A stretch of DNA of 64,000 nucleotides from NCBI GenBank assembly GCA_049578505.1, contig JBAUMC010000059.1, positions 1-64,000 of the forward strand, in the 5' to 3' direction. This document shows positions 36,588 through 45,568 of the stretch, one piece after another. A program made the translations under genes and the position numbers. Each line of letters begins with the position of its first letter. The first letter of the stretch is position 1. The stretch is from JAGVPT01 sp049578505. Its GTDB lineage: Bacteria; Bacteroidota; Ignavibacteria; UBA10030; UBA8401. Under the pieces are notes generated by a model. The model was not told the origin of the DNA. It saw nothing but the letters and a program-made list of their open reading frames with translations, and searched no databases.

Positions 36588-37583
36588 TCAGGCAATGAAC
36601 GCTTTGTCATACTGAGCGATCATTTTTTCAATCATATCGTTCGTTTCTTTTTTGATGATTTGCCTTGCCGGATCTGCTTCGAACCAATCGATGGTCCGTT
36701 TGATCCCTTGCTTGAACGGAATCGTTGCAACGAAGCCAGGAACGAACCGTTTAATTTTGGTATTGTCAAAAATCACGCTTGTAGCTTTGTCGCCGATAAG
36801 ACTGCCCCGGAACTCTTCGTTGACCGACGCAAGAAAATCGGAAGCCATGTGCACGATGTGCGCTTCACGTCCCACCGCCTCAGCAATCGCATGGTGGATT
36901 TGGTCCCAGGTAAGAATCTCATCGGACGTAATATGGAAAGCTTGACCGATTGCCTGCTGATGTGCCAGCAGGCCGACGAAGCCTTTTGCAAAATCCTCTG
37001 CGTGGGTCACCGTCCAAAGAGATGAACCGTCACCATGAACGATAATTTTCTTGCCCTTCTTTATCCTGTCAATGGCCGTGTACTCTGTCCAGCCGCCGAC
37101 CGGAACCGGGATAACCGTATCGTACGTTAACGACGGCCTTACGATAGTCATGGGAAAATTTTCTGTTCGATAGAGGAAGTTGAGTTTTTCTTCGCAAGCG
37201 ATTTTATTGCGCGAATATTGCCAAAACGGGTTTGCCAGGGGAGTCGATTCTGTCACGATCGGAAACGACGCGGGTCTCTGGTATGCCGACGCGGAACTGA
37301 TAAAAATATATTGTTTGGTCTTCCCCTTGAATAATTCAAAGTCCCTTTCGACATCGCTTTCCGTGAAAGCAATCCAATCCACAACTGCGTCCCAGAGATG
37401 ATCTTTGAGGGCGGAGCGTATTTCGTCCCCCCTTGTGATGTCGCCGATGATGCTCTTGGCGCCGGGTAGCGATAAGGATCTCTTTCCCCTGTTTAACACA
37501 TAGAGCTCGATGCCCCGTTCAACGGCCAGTTTGCTGACCGACGTGCTGATGTTCCCCGTTCCGCCGATAAATAAGACTTTCAT
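36588..37583 (-). CDS. NAD-dependent epimerase/dehydratase-like SDR protein
   Basis: 331 residues of the extended/atypical short-chain dehydrogenase fold. The Rossmann signature is VLFIGGTGNISTSVSKLA, an Asp-containing loop follows (IIGDITRGDE), and the active-site region reads FISSASAYQ with a downstream YSRNKIACEE, giving the Y-x-x-x-K pair. TIVRPSLTYD and HAEDFAKGFVGLL are typical of UDP-sugar epimerases and related reductases. The substrate is unknown; a sugar or sugar-nucleotide is likely. Cytoplasmic, with no signal peptide. Its stop is 28 bases before the start of the lactonase-like gene, so the two may be co-expressed. Confidence 0.82.
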   Translation of the reverse strand: MKVLFIGGTGNISTSVSKLAVERGIELYVLNRGKRSLSLPGAKSIIGDITRGDEIRSALKDHLWDAVVDWIAFTESDVERDFELFKGKTKQYIFISSASAYQRPASFPIVTESTPLANPFWQYSRNKIACEEKLNFLYRTENFPMTIVRPSLTYDTVIPVPVGGWTEYTAIDRIKKGKKIIVHGDGSSLWTVTHAEDFAKGFVGLLAHQQAIGQAFHITSDEILTWDQIHHAIAEAVGREAHIVHMASDFLASVNEEFRGSLIGDKATSVIFDNTKIKRFVPGFVATIPFKQGIKRTIDWFEADPARQIIKKETNDMIEKMIAQYDKAFIA

Positions 37584-37832
37584 AGATGTATTTTAGATTA
37601 AAGGATGAATAGAAAATCGTAATACATTCTCCAAAAGAAGTGGAGCTACGATGTCAACAATTATTCCGTTGGTATTTAGCCCACGACTTCCGTGGAATGG
37701 CCGCTCATTATTGAAAAATTCTTTGAATATTTTTTCACGGTCGGCGGGCTGATCGGAGGAGATTCTCCGCGCGCCGTTATGCGAATATCATAATCATAAG
37801 CAATAGTCCGACAAAATACCAGAGAGTTTTGG

Positions 37833-37855
37833 TACCGGCTCAATTTGAGCCGGTA
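37833..37855. repeat. 23-bp palindrome made of two fused repeat ends
   Basis: TACCGGCTCAA (37833-37843), a single T, and its exact complement (37845-37855) form a near-perfect palindrome built from the same GGCTCAATTT end as the larger repeats, with the interior gone. It lies in the 676-base space 37584-38259, where I see no gene. A faint half-core (GCCCACGACTTCCGTGG) stands near 37678. Confidence 0.6.
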
Positions 37856-38259
37856 CTCGCCTTTGAGCTCTCATTAATAGATTGGGTATCGCTGTTCGCC
37901 AAAAGACTCTTGTCTGGAAGTAGAGTCTCCTGACCGCTAAGCGTTGGAGCGGTGATCATTCTATCTCAACGTTTAAACCGGTATTCACATTCGTGTGGCC
38001 CTTTCGTTTGGATTTGTGAACCATTTCCATCTTCCCGTCTAAAATATCTCATTCGCTTGGTCGAGGATTTGACTAAGCGGCCAAATTCTATTGATTTCCG
38101 ATATTTTCTTATCATTCATGAAAAAACACTCGCCCCGAAAAATACCTAAATTATGGTATTGTATGTTTGCCCAGAGCGGCGTATGATAGATGTGCCTATC
38201 CAACCATAGGTCATAATCCAACATCTCATACCCCCATTTTTTACCATAGGAGTACCACC

Positions 38260-38673
38260 ATGAAAAAGTTTACAGTGAGATTTCGCTTATTTGCGCTTGG
38301 TGTTTTTATAGTCGCGATCGTATCTCTTGCCATTGTGCTTGTTCCGGCGAGCGTGAACGCCCAATATACGGGGACGGGAAATCACGTTGTGACGGCCGAT
38401 CAGGCGGTAAAGTTCATACAGAACTTCAAACAGAAACCCGTTGCTCCGACAACGAAAGGGGGCTACTTTGACAGAAATATTTTTGATAAGATTCTTGCAC
38501 AGCCGGGAGTTGTTGGAATCCGGTATTATTATGCGGCGAAGGATGATGGAACGCCGACAGTTGTCTTGGTTGGTGTCGATAGTACCGGCAGCGATATGGT
38601 CCAGGGTGTTATCGGAGAATGGGGAAGTCCATGCCCGCCTATCTGCGGTTCACAAAATCAACTGAGCAAATAA
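38260..38673 (+). CDS. Small secreted protein of unknown function
   Basis: 137 residues with a clear signal peptide (LFALGVFIVAIVSLAIVLV...VNAQ). The mature part has a predicted helix (ADQAVKFIQNFKQKP), GGYFDRNIFDKILAQPG, a strand pair GIRYYYAAKDDG/PTVVLVGVDSTGSDM, and a C-terminal two-cysteine motif SPCPPICG. I do not recognise a characterised family. AGGAG lies 7 bases before the ATG. The membrane-protein gene begins 7 bases after its stop, followed by a kinase and a regulator, so it may be a ligand, a processed peptide or a sensor-associated protein for that system; this is inference from position only. Confidence 0.75.
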   Translation: MKKFTVRFRLFALGVFIVAIVSLAIVLVPASVNAQYTGTGNHVVTADQAVKFIQNFKQKPVAPTTKGGYFDRNIFDKILAQPGVVGIRYYYAAKDDGTPTVVLVGVDSTGSDMVQGVIGEWGSPCPPICGSQNQLSK

Positions 38674-38680
38674 GACGCAG

Positions 38681-39334
38681 ATGAAAGTCCCGTTTATTTA
38701 TTACCTCGCAAATTCCTCGTATGCAATTCCAGCGATTGCTGGGATTGTGCGATATAAGCGTATGGGGAAAGCGATGAGGATTTTCCTCCTTTTTTGTTTA
38801 TTGGGATGTCTGGATATCAGCGCAGAAATCATGTTGGGAAAGAAAAACATCAATAACGCTTTTCTTTCTAACTATTTTGTCCTTGCCGAGTCTGCTTTTA
38901 TTTTTACGGTCTATTTTTTTTCGATAAAGAGCCAAAGGGCAAGGCAAATTATTTCTGCGCTGGCATTTCTTTTTTTGTCTATTTGGATTGTCGACAAAAT
39001 TTATTTTGAAGTCCCGGATCAGATCAACGCTGAAATGGCCATTGCATCACGAATCTTTATCATTGTCATCTCCGTTTTCATGATGCATGCGGTCGTGAGA
39101 AGAATTGATCACCAGCTCACGGATGAGCCGATGTTTTGGATATCAAGCAGTACGCTCATTTATTCGGCCGGAGTATTTCTTCTTATCGGATTAAGCAATG
39201 AATTACTAAAGATGGGCACGACGTATTTTCAAGCTGCGTGGTCTATCAACTGGTCGCTCATCATTATCTCTAATATTATGTACACGAAAGGCTTTTTCTG
39301 CACAGCCAAATACCAAATATCATTTGGATCATAA
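38681..39334 (+). CDS. Multi-pass membrane protein upstream of a histidine kinase
   Basis: 217 residues with about six or seven hydrophobic helices (IPAIAGIVRY, IFLLFCLLGCLDISAEIM, FVLAESAFIFTVYFF, IISALAFLFLSIWIV, SRIFIIVISVFMMHAVV, ISSSTLIYSAGVFLLIGL, INWSLIIISNIMYTKGFF). It has no enzyme motif. Proteins of this kind are often seen directly upstream of PAS histidine kinases in Bacteroidota, so it may be the sensory or signal-relay membrane part of the pair. Its stop is 17 bases before the first usable start of the kinase, and 7 bases separate it from the secreted protein gene before it. Confidence 0.72.
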   Translation: MKVPFIYYLANSSYAIPAIAGIVRYKRMGKAMRIFLLFCLLGCLDISAEIMLGKKNINNAFLSNYFVLAESAFIFTVYFFSIKSQRARQIISALAFLFLSIWIVDKIYFEVPDQINAEMAIASRIFIIVISVFMMHAVVRRIDHQLTDEPMFWISSSTLIYSAGVFLLIGLSNELLKMGTTYFQAAWSINWSLIIISNIMYTKGFFCTAKYQISFGS

Positions 39335-39351
39335 GCCTCGGAACTGCAACT

Positions 39352-40890
39352 TTGCTCGTCTTCGCATTTGCCTATATCCTGGTAGTGCTCTCGAGCAATC
39401 GGCGGATCATTGAACTGCAGAAAGCGAGGGTAGAAGAGATCACAAAGAGCGCAGAACGCTATAAGGCTCTATTCGATCATTCGCCCGCGGGGATGATGAA
39501 ATTCTCGCTTGGCTCGTGGGAGGTCCATGAGGGGAACAGGGCGCTCTACACCATGTTCGGCTGCAGGACCGAGGTAGAATTTGAGCGGTGTTTCTCGGAA
39601 TTCCCGGCAACGGCACGGCAGTTCATCATGAATACGCTGGCGACCGATGGATTCGTCTCGGAATATGAAGTTCAGGCAAAGAAAAGGAACGGGCAGGAAA
39701 TTTGGATACTCTTTTCTGCAAAAGTAGTTGAGGGGGACCACCATATCCATGCCGTCATCGTCGATATTACGAAGCGGAAACTTTTCGAGGCAATGGTAAA
39801 AGAGCAAGCTGCGTTGCTCAACGAAACTCAGGATGCGATTATTGTTCTGGATGAAAACGAAAAGATTACTTTTTGGAATCGAGGGGCAGAATTGACCTAT
39901 GGATGGGGAGCCAACGAGGTCTCCGGCCGATCCCTTCAAGAGCTTCTTTATGCCGGCGAGAGGGAACAGGATTTTCGTTTCATCGTCGAATGTGTTATGG
40001 AATTCCAGAAATGGAACGGAGAAAACCGTCATCAAAGGAAAGATGGAAAGGAAATCCTTGTTGACAGCCGATGGCGAATTGTGCAAGGAAAAAAGGGGAG
40101 CCCGAAAAAGCTGCTAATTGTCAATACGGACATTACAAGCAAGAAACGGCTGGAATCCCAATTCATCAAGACACAAAAGATGGAGAGCATTGCCTTGTTG
40201 ACCGGGGGAATAGCTCACGACCTTCAAAACATCCTCGCACCGGTGGCGATGTCCATAGGCTTATTGAGAGACGAACTGAAAGACCAGACCAGTTTAACTG
40301 TCCTTCGTGCCGTTGAAGAAAGCGCTCAAAGCGGATTGCAGCTTGTCAGGAATATCCTCACATACGGAAAAGGGATTGTCGGTGAAAGAGCTCTGCTGGA
40401 TCTGTCTCCTCTCTTACGAAAGGTTCTGGAAATTGTCGAAGGAGGATTGTCCCCGACAATTGTCGTTGATGAGGATATCCTCGGCGTAGATTGGATTGTC
40501 CGCGGCGATATGAGCCAGCTGAAACAAGTCTTCCTTAACATCTGTGTCAACGCCCGCGACGCTATGCCCGACGGCGGAGTGCTTGGCGTTAAGGTTGAGG
40601 ACGGTTTTTTTGATAACGATGACCTTGAAAATTATCCTGAGGCTCATACCGGACGCTATGTTGTCGTCAGTATTGCGGACTCGGGAGTCGGAATTTCGGA
40701 AGACTACATCGACAGAATATTCGAACCCTTTTTCACGACTAAAGAAGGAGGAGAAGGAACCGGCCTTGGACTTTCGATCGTCCTCGGAATTGTGAGGAGT
40801 CACGGCGGTTTTATTACCGTCGACAGCATTATTCAGCGGGGGACGACCTTCAGGGTTTATCTTCCTCACGGTGGAGAGACGGGAGCATAA
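39352..40890 (+). CDS. PAS-domain sensor histidine kinase
   Basis: 512 residues from a TTG start: one membrane helix (LVFAFAYILVVLSS), two PAS domains (about 30-145, YKALFDHSPAGMMKFSLG; about 150-270, LLNETQDAIIVLDENEKIT with WNRGAELTYGWGANEV), a HisKA-type dimerisation helix with the phospho-His in GGIAHDLQNILAPV, and a HATPase domain (NICVNARDAMPDGG, IADSGVGIS, EGTGLGLSIVLG). No receiver is attached. There is no ATG before the helix: the open frame continues upstream with hydrophobic residues (IWIISLGTAT), so the real start may be a rare codon such as the ATT at 39322. The LuxR-type regulator 39 bases downstream is its likely partner. Confidence 0.85.
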   Translation: MLVFAFAYILVVLSSNRRIIELQKARVEEITKSAERYKALFDHSPAGMMKFSLGSWEVHEGNRALYTMFGCRTEVEFERCFSEFPATARQFIMNTLATDGFVSEYEVQAKKRNGQEIWILFSAKVVEGDHHIHAVIVDITKRKLFEAMVKEQAALLNETQDAIIVLDENEKITFWNRGAELTYGWGANEVSGRSLQELLYAGEREQDFRFIVECVMEFQKWNGENRHQRKDGKEILVDSRWRIVQGKKGSPKKLLIVNTDITSKKRLESQFIKTQKMESIALLTGGIAHDLQNILAPVAMSIGLLRDELKDQTSLTVLRAVEESAQSGLQLVRNILTYGKGIVGERALLDLSPLLRKVLEIVEGGLSPTIVVDEDILGVDWIVRGDMSQLKQVFLNICVNARDAMPDGGVLGVKVEDGFFDNDDLENYPEAHTGRYVVVSIADSGVGISEDYIDRIFEPFFTTKEGGEGTGLGLSIVLGIVRSHGGFITVDSIIQRGTTFRVYLPHGGETGA

Positions 40891-40929
40891 ATCGGCACTC
40901 TTTGTCTCTACAAAGACCCAGCGATTATC

Positions 40930-41595
40930 ATGGAGCCACAGGATCAAGCAATTCAGGATAAAATCTCGACATGGATCGTCGATGACAATAAGAATTTTTG
41001 TCTTGTCCTCGCAGCAAATCTGAACAAGAGCAAAACAGTCGATTGTCAAAGATTTTATCAATCATGTAAATCTCTTCTCCGGGACCTCGAGACTGAGAGT
41101 TCGCCGCCTAGCGTTATTCTTTTGGATATCAAAATGCCCGCGATGAACGGTCTCGATGGAATCATCCCTATCAAGAGGCTCTCCCCGGGCTCTAATATTA
41201 TTATGCTTACCTCTTATGACCTTGATGAGCATATCCGGTCTGCAATGAAACGTGGAGCTTCGGGATATCTGCTGAAATCCTCCTCCGCTGATGAAATTGT
41301 ACGGGCAGTTGAAAGTGTGCAAGCGGGGGGCCTGCCACTCGACTTATCGATTGCCAAGAAAATGATGGCGGCGTATGTCGGATGGGAAGATGCGGAGAAT
41401 GCGTATGACCTTTCACCGAGGGAGAAAGATGTTCTGAAATTAGTGACGCAAGGAATGAATAATGTGGAAATAGCCAAAAAGCTCTTTATAAGCCGTTTTA
41501 CCGTCGAGACCCATTTAAGGAATATCTTCCATAAGCTTGATATCCACAGCAGACAAAAATTGGTCGTAAAAGCGATAAAAAACCGAATAGTGTAG
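40930..41595 (+). CDS. NarL/LuxR-family response regulator
   Basis: 221 residues. The receiver domain (about 10-130) has the acidic pocket in TWIVDDNKNFC, the phospho-Asp in VILLDIKMPAMNG, the T/S switch in IIMLTSYD and the Lys in SGYLLKSSSADEIV. The C-terminal LuxR-type helix-turn-helix (about 155-221) reads LSPREKDVLKLVTQGMNNVE and then FISRFTVETHLRNIFHKL, the usual recognition helix. It should bind DNA on phosphorylation by the kinase just upstream. A weak hairpin after the stop may end the transcript. Targets cannot be seen here. Confidence 0.92.
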   Translation: MEPQDQAIQDKISTWIVDDNKNFCLVLAANLNKSKTVDCQRFYQSCKSLLRDLETESSPPSVILLDIKMPAMNGLDGIIPIKRLSPGSNIIMLTSYDLDEHIRSAMKRGASGYLLKSSSADEIVRAVESVQAGGLPLDLSIAKKMMAAYVGWEDAENAYDLSPREKDVLKLVTQGMNNVEIAKKLFISRFTVETHLRNIFHKLDIHSRQKLVVKAIKNRIV

Positions 41596-41865
41596 CTTTT
41601 CTGCCATAAATCAGGCCTTTTATAAATACCTGATTCTTGGTATTGCCCATCCGCATCCATCCTTCTATCTTATTCCCGTTAACTCACATAATAAAGCCCT
41701 GATGCCCTTCACGGGGGGAGAAGGGCCTGCGCGGCTAATATTCTTTGGGAAGACCGCTTACATCGTTATTTCATTTCAATCGAATAATACATATTCGTTC
41801 CTCGCTAGTAACTTGCGTTGTGTGACATATACAGTGGAGCAGTATATTAACAGCATGACTAAATC

Positions 41866-42276
41866 ATGATTGAACTCGAAACCAGTATGGAAACTTTAGG
41901 CTTCACCACTCGAACCGAACAGTACGGCAAAACAGCCCTCGCCCGGATCAACACCCACGGGCCTGGAGAAAAAACTCTTCACCTTGAAAAGGGAACAAGA
42001 GTTTTGCTCTTATCTCTCGTCTACATTTTGAACGGGAACCATGATCCTAAAAAAGTTCAAAGGTTGAACCTTGTCATATTGGCAATCTTTTTCGCGATCG
42101 GTTTTTTTGTCGACCCGGCCCTGCTCCCTCTAGGGGTTGCCTTTTTGGCCATTGCGCTCGTCAATGGGGTCAATGTTCTGGTAGTGAAAAAATTAAGTGC
42201 CGGTGCACGGGATCCCGTCGAGCGGGAGATAGCAGTTCATATCCATCAATCGCTGCAGAAAAGCGGCAGCTTCTAG
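41866..42276 (+). CDS. Small membrane protein of unknown function
   Basis: 136 residues. A soluble N-terminal half (METLGFTTRTEQYGKTAL, GPGEKTLHLEKGTRVLLL) is followed by two membrane helices (LNLVILAIFFAIGFFV and LPLGVAFLAIALVNGVNVL) and a charged tail. No family recognised. No strong ribosome-binding site lies before the ATG at 41866; the internal ATG at 41887 is an alternative. It stands alone between two signalling clusters. The open frame and the clear helix pattern make it likely to be real. Confidence 0.5.
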   Translation: MIELETSMETLGFTTRTEQYGKTALARINTHGPGEKTLHLEKGTRVLLLSLVYILNGNHDPKKVQRLNLVILAIFFAIGFFVDPALLPLGVAFLAIALVNGVNVLVVKKLSAGARDPVEREIAVHIHQSLQKSGSF

Positions 42277-43063
42277 GATAACCATCTCTTTCACTATGTG
42301 TGTACGCCGGAGTACTGCGAACAGGTTCCCGGTTCGTCATCCTGAGGATATTCACGATCTTGTAAGGTGCAGCCCGCGACTGTAGGGCCAAGAACTGTGC
42401 CTGCCAGATGGAATCGGATTCATTCAATCGTCGCTCGTTGCCTTTTTTCACCATTAGCGCCTTCAATCATTCTTGACTAGCGAAGCATTCGTTTTGTAAA
42501 AAATTAAGAAAAACTGATTCGAAGATGACGCCATCATGGACTACGTAAGTTTTCGTACGAATTAATACCGATAAAAGAATCGATAGAATATTTTTCATTA
42601 AAGAGCCTTTGGGAAATTATTTTGTGGATTTTTATCGAGCCGTAGTGTAGATTCGTTTTGCATTGCCCCCTCTTGTAGGAATGATTTGTATTCAAAGCGC
42701 AGCACTGATAGTCGTACATCTGTCAGCTCATAGACCTTTTTGGATGTTCAGTACTCCGGCAACTCATAAAGTCTGATCTGATAATGACAGAGGTTCAACG
42801 GTTCTTTATCCAGTACCTTCGCAAAATTTAACTTATTCAAAATTTGTAATGTGATAAAGGATAAGGTCGCCGTTGCGCAAGACAACAGCGAGTACGTCAA
42901 AGGAACGAGAAAAGGCTGCACAACTTCATGTATACAGACTCGTTAATCAGATGTGAACCTTTTTCATGTTCTCGCCGTTATAGATTTACGGTGTAGAAGA
43001 ATCCAACAGGGATTGACACGATTACCGTTGAATTCAATTTCGTCAAAGGATGTGGAGGAAGGA
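42277..43063. other. Long intergenic stretch without a supported gene
   Basis: About 790 bases with lower GC than the neighbours in 42460-42900 and no ORF I can support on either strand. I see no member of the palindromic repeat family and no tRNA. It may carry promoters for the second kinase cluster or a decayed gene. Confidence 0.4.
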
Positions 43064-43261
43064 ATGGCCACAAAGCTTTTTGACAATACCATCGCTTGGT
43101 TACACCAAACCCCACTGATTGTCGCTGCGTCGAATTTTGTCCTTCCCGCTCAACTCTCCGGAGCTGACATTCTCATCCCACAAAGTGTTTATTCACGTCG
43201 CCTCACTCTGATCAATGAGCTTCATCAGCTTCTATACTTAAGGGGACGAACTTTGATGTGA
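43064..43261 (+). CDS. Possible 65-residue small protein
   Basis: An ATG at 43064 preceded by GGAGG (5-base spacing) opens a 65-residue frame (MATKLFDNTIAWLHQTP start, then LIVAASNFVLPAQL, ending LRGRTLM). The good ribosome site is the main support. No family is recognised, and the frame extends upstream without another good start. It lies 39 bases before the CHASE8-like kinase gene and could be a small partner or a degraded gene. Confidence 0.25.
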   Translation: MATKLFDNTIAWLHQTPLIVAASNFVLPAQLSGADILIPQSVYSRRLTLINELHQLLYLRGRTLM

Positions 43262-43300
43262 CGTTTATGAAGAGCTTACGGAAGCTTGAAGAGGAGATTA

Positions 43301-45511
43301 ATGAGAAGTAAGCTGGCATCAATTAAGCAGAAATTGAGAAAAGCCATTATTGGCACGAGCATCGCAGTGCTTGTGCTGACGTGCGCGGTATTTCTCACGA
43401 CAGAATATGTCGTCAGCGGCAAAAGTCTGACAAGAATGATGATTACCCGAGCCGCTATGATTGCTGCTAACTCGACAGCTGCGTTGGCGTTCCAAAATAA
43501 GGCGGATGCAACGGAAGTCCTCTCCTCCCTCCGCAAAGATGCTAATACTGTAGCTGCGTGCCTGTACGATACGAATGGGCATGTTTTTGCGAAGTATCCT
43601 GCCAACGCATCCGATGAAATGTTTCCAGCGTCGCCGCAAAAGGAGGGTCACTGGTTTGAGAGGGACCATTTTGTCATCTTCGAGCCGATCGTTCAAGATA
43701 ACCGCATGCTTGGTACTGTTTACATGAAGACGGACCTCGGAGAGTTGAACGAAAAATTTCAGATTTATGCTATCGTGCTCATTGTCATCGTGGTCGGCTC
43801 GCTTTTCGCTTCATATGGCCTCTCCAATCGTTTCCAGAAGGGCATTTCGGCGCCGATTCGCGACTTAGCTGACACCGCCCGAAGGATCTCCGAACGTAAA
43901 GATTATACTTTGCGGGCTCAAAAATTGAGCAACGACGAAGTCGGGCTGCTGGCAGATTCCTTTAACGAGATGCTTGACCAGATTGAACAACGCGATGCCA
44001 GCCTTCGAAGTACCAATGTGATATTGCAAAAAGCCGAAAAGCGATATCGTTCTACGCTGGACCATATGCTGGAGGGTTGCCAGATTATCGGCTTCGACTG
44101 GCGGTATATTTATATTAACGAAGCTGCCGAGAACCAAAACCGCCGCCTTAAAGAGGAATTGTTAGGCAACAAATATGTGGATATGTGGCCCGGCATAGAG
44201 ACGACCAAAGTTTTTGCTATCATTAAGCAATGCTTGGAAGAACGGATTCCGCTTCACATGGAACACGAATTTACTTTCCCTGATGGGGCTACAAGTTGGT
44301 TCGATCTTAGAATTCAACCTGTACCCGAAGGGGTTTTTATTCTTTCTATGGACATCACCAAGCGTAAGCAGGCGGAAGAAAAGGCGAAACGCCTCGCCGC
44401 AATCGTTCAATCATCTGAAGATATCATCATCGGAAAGAGCCTGGAAGGAATCATCACCAGTTGGAATAAGGGTGCTGAAAAGATCTATGGATATGACGAA
44501 AAAGAAGTGATTGGCAAATCCATCTCGCTTCTGATTCCGCCCGGAAAAGAAGACGAGGTGCCGGCGATTCTTGCCAGGCTCAGATCGGGCGAACATATCG
44601 AACGTTATGAAACAACGCGGCGCACAAAAGACGGGCGAGAAATTCAAATTTCGCTCACAATCTCTCCCATCAGGGACCCCAAAGGCAACATTATTGCCGC
44701 ATCGACTATTGGACGCGATATCACCGATCGCAAGCGGGTGGAAGACGAAATCCGTGAGCTGAATGAAAAGTTGGAGCAGCGCGTCGTCGAACGCACCGCT
44801 CAACTCGAAGCAGCGAATAAAGAGCTCGAGGCATTCAGCTATTCAGTTTCGCACGACCTGAGGGCGCCGTTGCGGCACGTTGACGGTTTCGCAGATCTTT
44901 TGCTGAAACATACGGCCGGGAAACTCGACGAGAAGGGGCGACGATACCTCACAACGATTTCGGATTCCGCCAAGCAAATGGGAGTGCTCATAGACGAGCT
45001 TCTGGTTTTCTCACGCATGGGGCGCTCCGAGCTGCGTGCGGCTAAAGTAAACCTTGACCGGCTTGTCAGGGAAACCGTTAACGATTTGACCCAAGAAACA
45101 CAGGGTAGGGAAGTGAATTGGAAAATCGGCGTTTTGCCAGAGGTTGAGGCGGATGAATCCATGATGCGCCTTGTTTTTCAAAACCTTCTTGGTAACGCGG
45201 TCAAATATACCCGCCGTTGTGAAAAAGCGGAAATAGAAATTGGATGCACGACAAAGCTTAATGAGCATGAGTTTTTTGTCCGCGACGATGGCTCGGGCTT
45301 CGATATGCAGTACGTCGGTAAACTTTTCGGCGTTTTCCAGCGGCTCCATCGGTCGGATGAGTTTGAAGGAACGGGCATCGGCCTGGCGAACGTGCGGCGA
45401 ATCATTCAAAGGCACGGCGGGAGAACATGGGCTGAAGGTAAAGTGAACGAGGGAGCGACATTTTATTTCTCGTTGCCGGATCATCAAAATAACAAATCCA
45501 CGGAACAATGA
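43301..45511 (+). CDS. CHASE8-like/HAMP/PAS/PAS sensor histidine kinase (phytochrome-kinase type)
   Basis: 736 residues. Helix 1 (KAIIGTSIAVLVLTCAVFL), then an extracytoplasmic region of about 100 residues of CHASE8 type (RMMITRAAMIAANSTAALAF, NTVAACLYDTNG, FVIFEPIVQDN), helix 2 (IYAIVLIVIVVGSLFASYGL), HAMP (APIRDLADTARRIS...DEVGLLADSFNEML), two PAS domains, a coiled coil, a HisKA His in SYSVSHDLRAPLRHVDGFA, and a HATPase domain (NLLGNAVKYT, DDGSGFDMQYVGKLF, GTGIGLANVRRI). The catalytic half is the Cph1/phytochrome-associated sort that normally works with Rcp1-like receivers, one of which follows 57 bases on. I chose the ATG at 43301 because GAGGAG lies 4 bases upstream. Confidence 0.9.
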   Translation: MRSKLASIKQKLRKAIIGTSIAVLVLTCAVFLTTEYVVSGKSLTRMMITRAAMIAANSTAALAFQNKADATEVLSSLRKDANTVAACLYDTNGHVFAKYPANASDEMFPASPQKEGHWFERDHFVIFEPIVQDNRMLGTVYMKTDLGELNEKFQIYAIVLIVIVVGSLFASYGLSNRFQKGISAPIRDLADTARRISERKDYTLRAQKLSNDEVGLLADSFNEMLDQIEQRDASLRSTNVILQKAEKRYRSTLDHMLEGCQIIGFDWRYIYINEAAENQNRRLKEELLGNKYVDMWPGIETTKVFAIIKQCLEERIPLHMEHEFTFPDGATSWFDLRIQPVPEGVFILSMDITKRKQAEEKAKRLAAIVQSSEDIIIGKSLEGIITSWNKGAEKIYGYDEKEVIGKSISLLIPPGKEDEVPAILARLRSGEHIERYETTRRTKDGREIQISLTISPIRDPKGNIIAASTIGRDITDRKRVEDEIRELNEKLEQRVVERTAQLEAANKELEAFSYSVSHDLRAPLRHVDGFADLLLKHTAGKLDEKGRRYLTTISDSAKQMGVLIDELLVFSRMGRSELRAAKVNLDRLVRETVNDLTQETQGREVNWKIGVLPEVEADESMMRLVFQNLLGNAVKYTRRCEKAEIEIGCTTKLNEHEFFVRDDGSGFDMQYVGKLFGVFQRLHRSDEFEGTGIGLANVRRIIQRHGGRTWAEGKVNEGATFYFSLPDHQNNKSTEQ

Positions 45512-45568
45512 AATGCGGCAAACGATTAGCACAGGAAATACGACCACACAATTCGGAAAGGTAAAAAC

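Noticed and set aside
37660..37710. A further copy of the repeat core near GCCCACGACTTCCGTGG
   Set aside because: Only half a hairpin is similar and no outer ends are seen; too weak to list as a copy.
37952..38149. A 65-codon frame before the small secreted protein gene
   Set aside because: No ribosome site, no family and unusual composition; probably a chance frame in a promoter region.
42277..43063. tRNA or other structural RNA in the 1 kb space
   Set aside because: I looked for T-loop and acceptor patterns and found none. The same holds for the other long spacers.
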